In this document: piece by piece, positions 15,723-18,097 of the stretch
Position numbering within the stretch: the first letter of the stretch is position 1
Layout: every line of letters begins with the position of its first letter
Assembly: GCF_030056665.1 (NCBI RefSeq)
Contig: NZ_JASHIG010000061.1
DNA from: Flectobacillus roseus
GTDB taxonomy: Bacteria > Bacteroidota > Bacteroidia > Cytophagales > Spirosomataceae
Reading direction: 5' to 3' (one strand)
Length of the DNA stretch: 18,097 bases
Made by a program: the position numbers and the translations under genes
Notes under the pieces: model-generated
What the model was told of the DNA's origin: nothing
The model's database searches: none
Seen by the model: the letters and a program-made list of their open reading frames with translations, nothing else

Positions 15723-16304
15723 ATGAGTTATTTCAAAAATACTTTTACAACACTATTGTCGGTAATGCTCATGACAGGCTACACAACAAAAGGCCTTCAA
15801 AAAACCTCTATCCAAGTTACCACTTCAAATTCTGTTGAAGCAATGTCAGAAAAAGACATCATGCTCAATGGTCAACATCATAGAGCTTTGAGTTTATCGG
15901 ATTATAAAAGAATCTACAAAAAGCCAGAAAGAAGAATACGCGTAACAACAGAAGAAGCTTGCACGTCTAACTTTGAAGATGATCCAAATAGTGAATTTTA
16001 CTTCAATAAAGGCATCAAATTTGAAGTATCGAAAAATAAGGTTATAGTCGATGAGTTTAAATTTACACAGGGAAATTACATCATATTCAAACAACAACGC
16101 CTCTCAAAGAACACTACCCTAGAAGTCGTCTCCAAAATATTCCCTCATGCTTTTTCTAAACTAAAAAAATTTAACACCCCTGAAAACGGCGTTATGAAAT
16201 GTATAGCTCTTGAGGAAACTCCAGATCATAGCTCTGATGGGAAAGTATTACTTTTCTTTAAAAAGAATAAACTTTACATGCTTCAATGGTGGTTTCCGTG
16301 TTAA
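15723..16304 (+). CDS. Unrecognised exported protein
   Basis: I do not recognise this 193-residue protein. The N terminus has a hydrophobic stretch after one lysine (FKNTFTTLLSVMLMTGYTTKG, in residues 4-24) that looks like a weak Sec signal. The position where a lipoprotein cysteine would fall holds tyrosine or threonine, so it is not an evident lipoprotein. The mature part is Lys-rich and predicted mixed alpha/beta. A segment at about 130-193 (a helix with LEVVSKIFPHAF, then two strands ending LYMLQWWFPC) faintly recalls small periplasmic BamE/SmpA-like folds, but that is only an impression. Cysteines occur at about 80, 160 and 193, the last being the C-terminal residue. The stop codon overlaps the stop of the convergent AAA/nuclease gene by 3 bp. 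No clear promoter is seen. Confidence 0.6.
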   Translation: MSYFKNTFTTLLSVMLMTGYTTKGLQKTSIQVTTSNSVEAMSEKDIMLNGQHHRALSLSDYKRIYKKPERRIRVTTEEACTSNFEDDPNSEFYFNKGIKFEVSKNKVIVDEFKFTQGNYIIFKQQRLSKNTTLEVVSKIFPHAFSKLKKFNTPENGVMKCIALEETPDHSSDGKVLLFFKKNKLYMLQWWFPC

Positions 16305-16564
16305 ATATTTACCTCCTCCCATTTCAACTCTTCTACCTTTTTCTTTTCTCGGGAAAAGTTTATTCCTATGGCAATCAATTTCTTATCCTCATAAGCAAAA
16401 GGAGCTAAATATCCCTTCGACTTTATCTGTTCTATTGCTTTGATAGCTGACTCATCTAACTTGAACTCTATACAATAAACATAATCTTTCAATCGGATAA
16501 GGGCATCCATACGACCATCGGATGTCTGTACTTCGGACTGTACATAAACTCCCAAAAGGGTAAA
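16301..16564. repeat. Direct repeat, unit 1 (tandem AAA/nuclease gene duplication)
   Basis: Positions 16301-16564 align with 17834-18097 without gaps at a period of 1533 bp and with seven mismatches (about 97% identical). The last 121 bp (16444-16564) are identical. Similarity begins at the stop codon and is absent immediately left of it. The period equals one gene plus its 12-bp spacer, as expected of a tandem duplication. Confidence 0.9.
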
Positions 16565-17821
16565 CGTTAAATGAATAATCGCATGGTAAAAGTGCTCATT
16601 CTCTCCCTGCCAAAGCTCATAAGGTAAAGATTTGAAGATTGTATTTAAGATTGACTCAACTCTTTCTACCTCTCCTTTCTCTAAATATTGTCGAATTTTA
16701 TCGACATAAACTACCCCAAATCCTAAATCGCTATGACTGTAAGAGGACATCAGCACTTCGATGTATGACTTACGAACTTCTTTATTAGGATAACCTAATA
16801 CATATACATCACTCATTTCGCTATAAGACTTCATCGTCAAATAGCCTGTCTGAAACATCAAAGGAATAATCTCTAGCTTTTGGATATCGTAAGAACTCAA
16901 GGCATTGCCTCCAATTTCTATCTCTTCAAAATCATACAGCTGACCCTTTTCTGCTAATTTTATCAAAAATGTAGGCGTACCAGTTTCAAACCAAAAGTTT
17001 TGAAAACGACCCTCTCTGAAAAAGTGCATCAACGAAAAAGGGTTGTAAACACTCGTTGATAAATCCCAAGAATATCCATTATACCACTCTTTAATCCGAT
17101 CTTTATCATATACTTTTAACTCCTCTTCAAAACAAGATTCTAGTTCTTGTTCGGATATACCACAACTTCCTGAGAAATGTTGACTCATTGTTATATCTGT
17201 CAGATTATTCAAATCCGAAAAGATACTGACCCGCGAAAACTTCGATACTCCAGTGATAAAAACTAACTTCAAATGAGGATCTGCATCTTTCAATATTGAA
17301 TAAAAGATTTTCATCACATCTCTATTCTCAATCGCTTTGGCTGTATCATCTCCTAAATAATCAATAATAGGTTTATCATACTCGTCAATTAAAACCACAA
17401 CCTTACCTCTAGAGACCGATAGCTGCTCTATTAATTCTTTAAACTTTCCACTGATTACACTTTCTGTAAGTACTATTGCATAACTCTCAGCAATTTTATC
17501 TAATTGGTCGTCAATAGCTTGGTAAAGCCCTTTTTCTTTATGGCCAATATTGCTAAATGAAATACGAATGATGGGATAACGCTGAGTCCAATCCCATTTA
17601 TCTTCAATGTATAATCCTTCGAAGAGTTCTCTCTTCGACAAAAATAAACTCTCCAATGTGCTTATAAGCAGCGACTTGCCAAATCGACGGGGACGAGATA
17701 GAAAGTAATACTTCCCTTCAGTCGCTAAGCGATAAACATATTCGGTCTTATCTACGTACAAATACCCTCCTGTACGTAGCTCTCCAAAATCTTGAATTCC
17801 TACTGGATATTTTTGTATCAT
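16301..17821 (-). CDS. AAA-ATPase-like / PD-(D/E)XK nuclease fusion protein
   Basis: This 506-residue cytoplasmic protein combines an AAA-ATPase-like domain (PF09820 type) with a C-terminal PD-(D/E)XK nuclease-like domain (PF08011 type), an architecture expanded in Bacteroidota genomes with no settled function. The N-terminal block is YPVGIQDFGELR then YLYVDKTEYV. The Walker A is the degenerate SRPRRFGKS (42-50), lacking the usual first glycine, as in the family. Walker B is VVVLIDEYD (141-149). The nuclease core reads GRMDAL with D439, then IEFK with E452 and K454, so the catalytic pattern looks intact. The start is the ATG at 17819-17821. A near-identical gene ends 12 bp upstream, so the two are tandem copies and probably co-transcribed. 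The stop overlaps the convergent gene by 3 bp, and no terminator is seen. Confidence 0.88.
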   Translation of the reverse strand: MIQKYPVGIQDFGELRTGGYLYVDKTEYVYRLATEGKYYFLSRPRRFGKSLLISTLESLFLSKRELFEGLYIEDKWDWTQRYPIIRISFSNIGHKEKGLYQAIDDQLDKIAESYAIVLTESVISGKFKELIEQLSVSRGKVVVLIDEYDKPIIDYLGDDTAKAIENRDVMKIFYSILKDADPHLKLVFITGVSKFSRVSIFSDLNNLTDITMSQHFSGSCGISEQELESCFEEELKVYDKDRIKEWYNGYSWDLSTSVYNPFSLMHFFREGRFQNFWFETGTPTFLIKLAEKGQLYDFEEIEIGGNALSSYDIQKLEIIPLMFQTGYLTMKSYSEMSDVYVLGYPNKEVRKSYIEVLMSSYSHSDLGFGVVYVDKIRQYLEKGEVERVESILNTIFKSLPYELWQGENEHFYHAIIHLTFTLLGVYVQSEVQTSDGRMDALIRLKDYVYCIEFKLDESAIKAIEQIKSKGYLAPFAYEDKKLIAIGINFSREKKKVEELKWEEVNI

Positions 17822-17833
17822 GATTGTTGTTTC

Positions 17834-18097
17834 TTAAAAATTTACCTCCTCCCATTTCAACTCTTCTACCTTTTTCTTTTCTCGGGAAAAGTTTATTCCT
17901 ATAGCAATCAATTTCTTACCCTCATAAGCAAAAGGAGTTAAATATCCCTTCGCCTTTATCTGTTCTATTGCTTTAGTAGCTGACTCATCTAACTTGAACT
18001 CTATACAATAAACATAATCTTTCAATCGGATAAGGGCATCCATACGACCATCGGATGTCTGTACTTCGGACTGTACATAAACTCCCAAAAGGGTAAA
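17834..18097 (-). CDS. AAA-ATPase-like / PD-(D/E)XK protein, second copy, 5' part beyond the window
   Basis: Only the last 87 codons are visible, and the reading frame is open to the window edge, so the gene is cut by the window rather than truncated. The visible part is the nuclease domain (GRMDAL then IEFK) and differs from the C terminus of the neighbouring copy at five residues: S/A, A/T, I/T and D/G changes, and I/F at the last residue. The TTG that could serve as a start near 18088 corresponds to an internal leucine of the full-length copy. Its stop lies 12 bp upstream of the next copy's ATG. Confidence 0.88.
   Translation of the reverse strand, partial: FTLLGVYVQSEVQTSDGRMDALIRLKDYVYCIEFKLDESATKAIEQIKAKGYLTPFAYEGKKLIAIGINFSREKKKVEELKWEEVNF
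17834..18097. repeat. Direct repeat, unit 2 (open at window edge)
   Basis: This is the partner of 16301-16564. The repeat is still identical at the last base of the window, so the full extent, probably the whole gene, lies beyond the edge. Confidence 0.9.

Noticed and set aside
17834..18088. An independent 84-residue small protein of nuclease-domain type
   Set aside because: The apparent start is an internal leucine codon (TTG) of the full-length copy and the frame stays open to the window edge, so it is the 3' end of a larger gene.

Overview
The window reads as chromosome of a Bacteroidota bacterium, most likely of the Cytophagales type (inferred, no marker gene seen). The signs are low GC, AT-rich spacers without Shine-Dalgarno sequences, several promoters of the Bacteroidota form (TTG or TTTG near -33, TAnnTTTG near -7), a TonB-dependent receptor with an N-terminal carboxypeptidase-regulatory-like domain, and a TIGR04222-like protein with a Gly/Cys tail.

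Layout. Positions 1-3850 hold mainly housekeeping genes on the minus strand: a PlsC-like acyltransferase, an overlapping pair of a HAD phosphatase and an M50 site-2 protease, and accA. A divergent spacer of about 470 bp with nested inverted repeats leads to a plus-strand GntP-family permease (4200-5516). Next come a terminator, a 142-bp element with terminal inverted repeats, and a membrane protein with a Cys/Gly-rich tail. A beta-CASP metallo-beta-lactamase nuclease and a secreted CAP-domain protein follow on the minus strand. Positions 9757-13540 form an iron-uptake-like operon: a PepSY membrane protein with conserved membrane histidines, then a TonB-dependent receptor 12 bp downstream. Two Fur-box-like palindromes lie around the predicted promoter and a strong terminator closes the operon. 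An AraC-type regulator, a qorB/ytfG quinone oxidoreductase and an unrecognised exported protein follow. The right edge has an AAA-ATPase-like/PD-(D/E)XK protein and, 12 bp upstream of it, the 3' end of a near-identical copy that runs off the window.

How the genes fit together. The clearest functional unit is the PepSY-TonB receptor operon: an outer-membrane receptor for a ferric chelate plus an inner-membrane protein that probably releases iron by reduction. AccA belongs to malonyl-CoA synthesis and the acyltransferase to phospholipid acylation, but they are separate transcription units. Most of the window is ordinary. I see no clear novel multigene system. The items most worth a second look are the tandem AAA/nuclease duplication, the 142-bp palindromic element, the paired Fur-like sites and the Cys/Gly-tailed protein.
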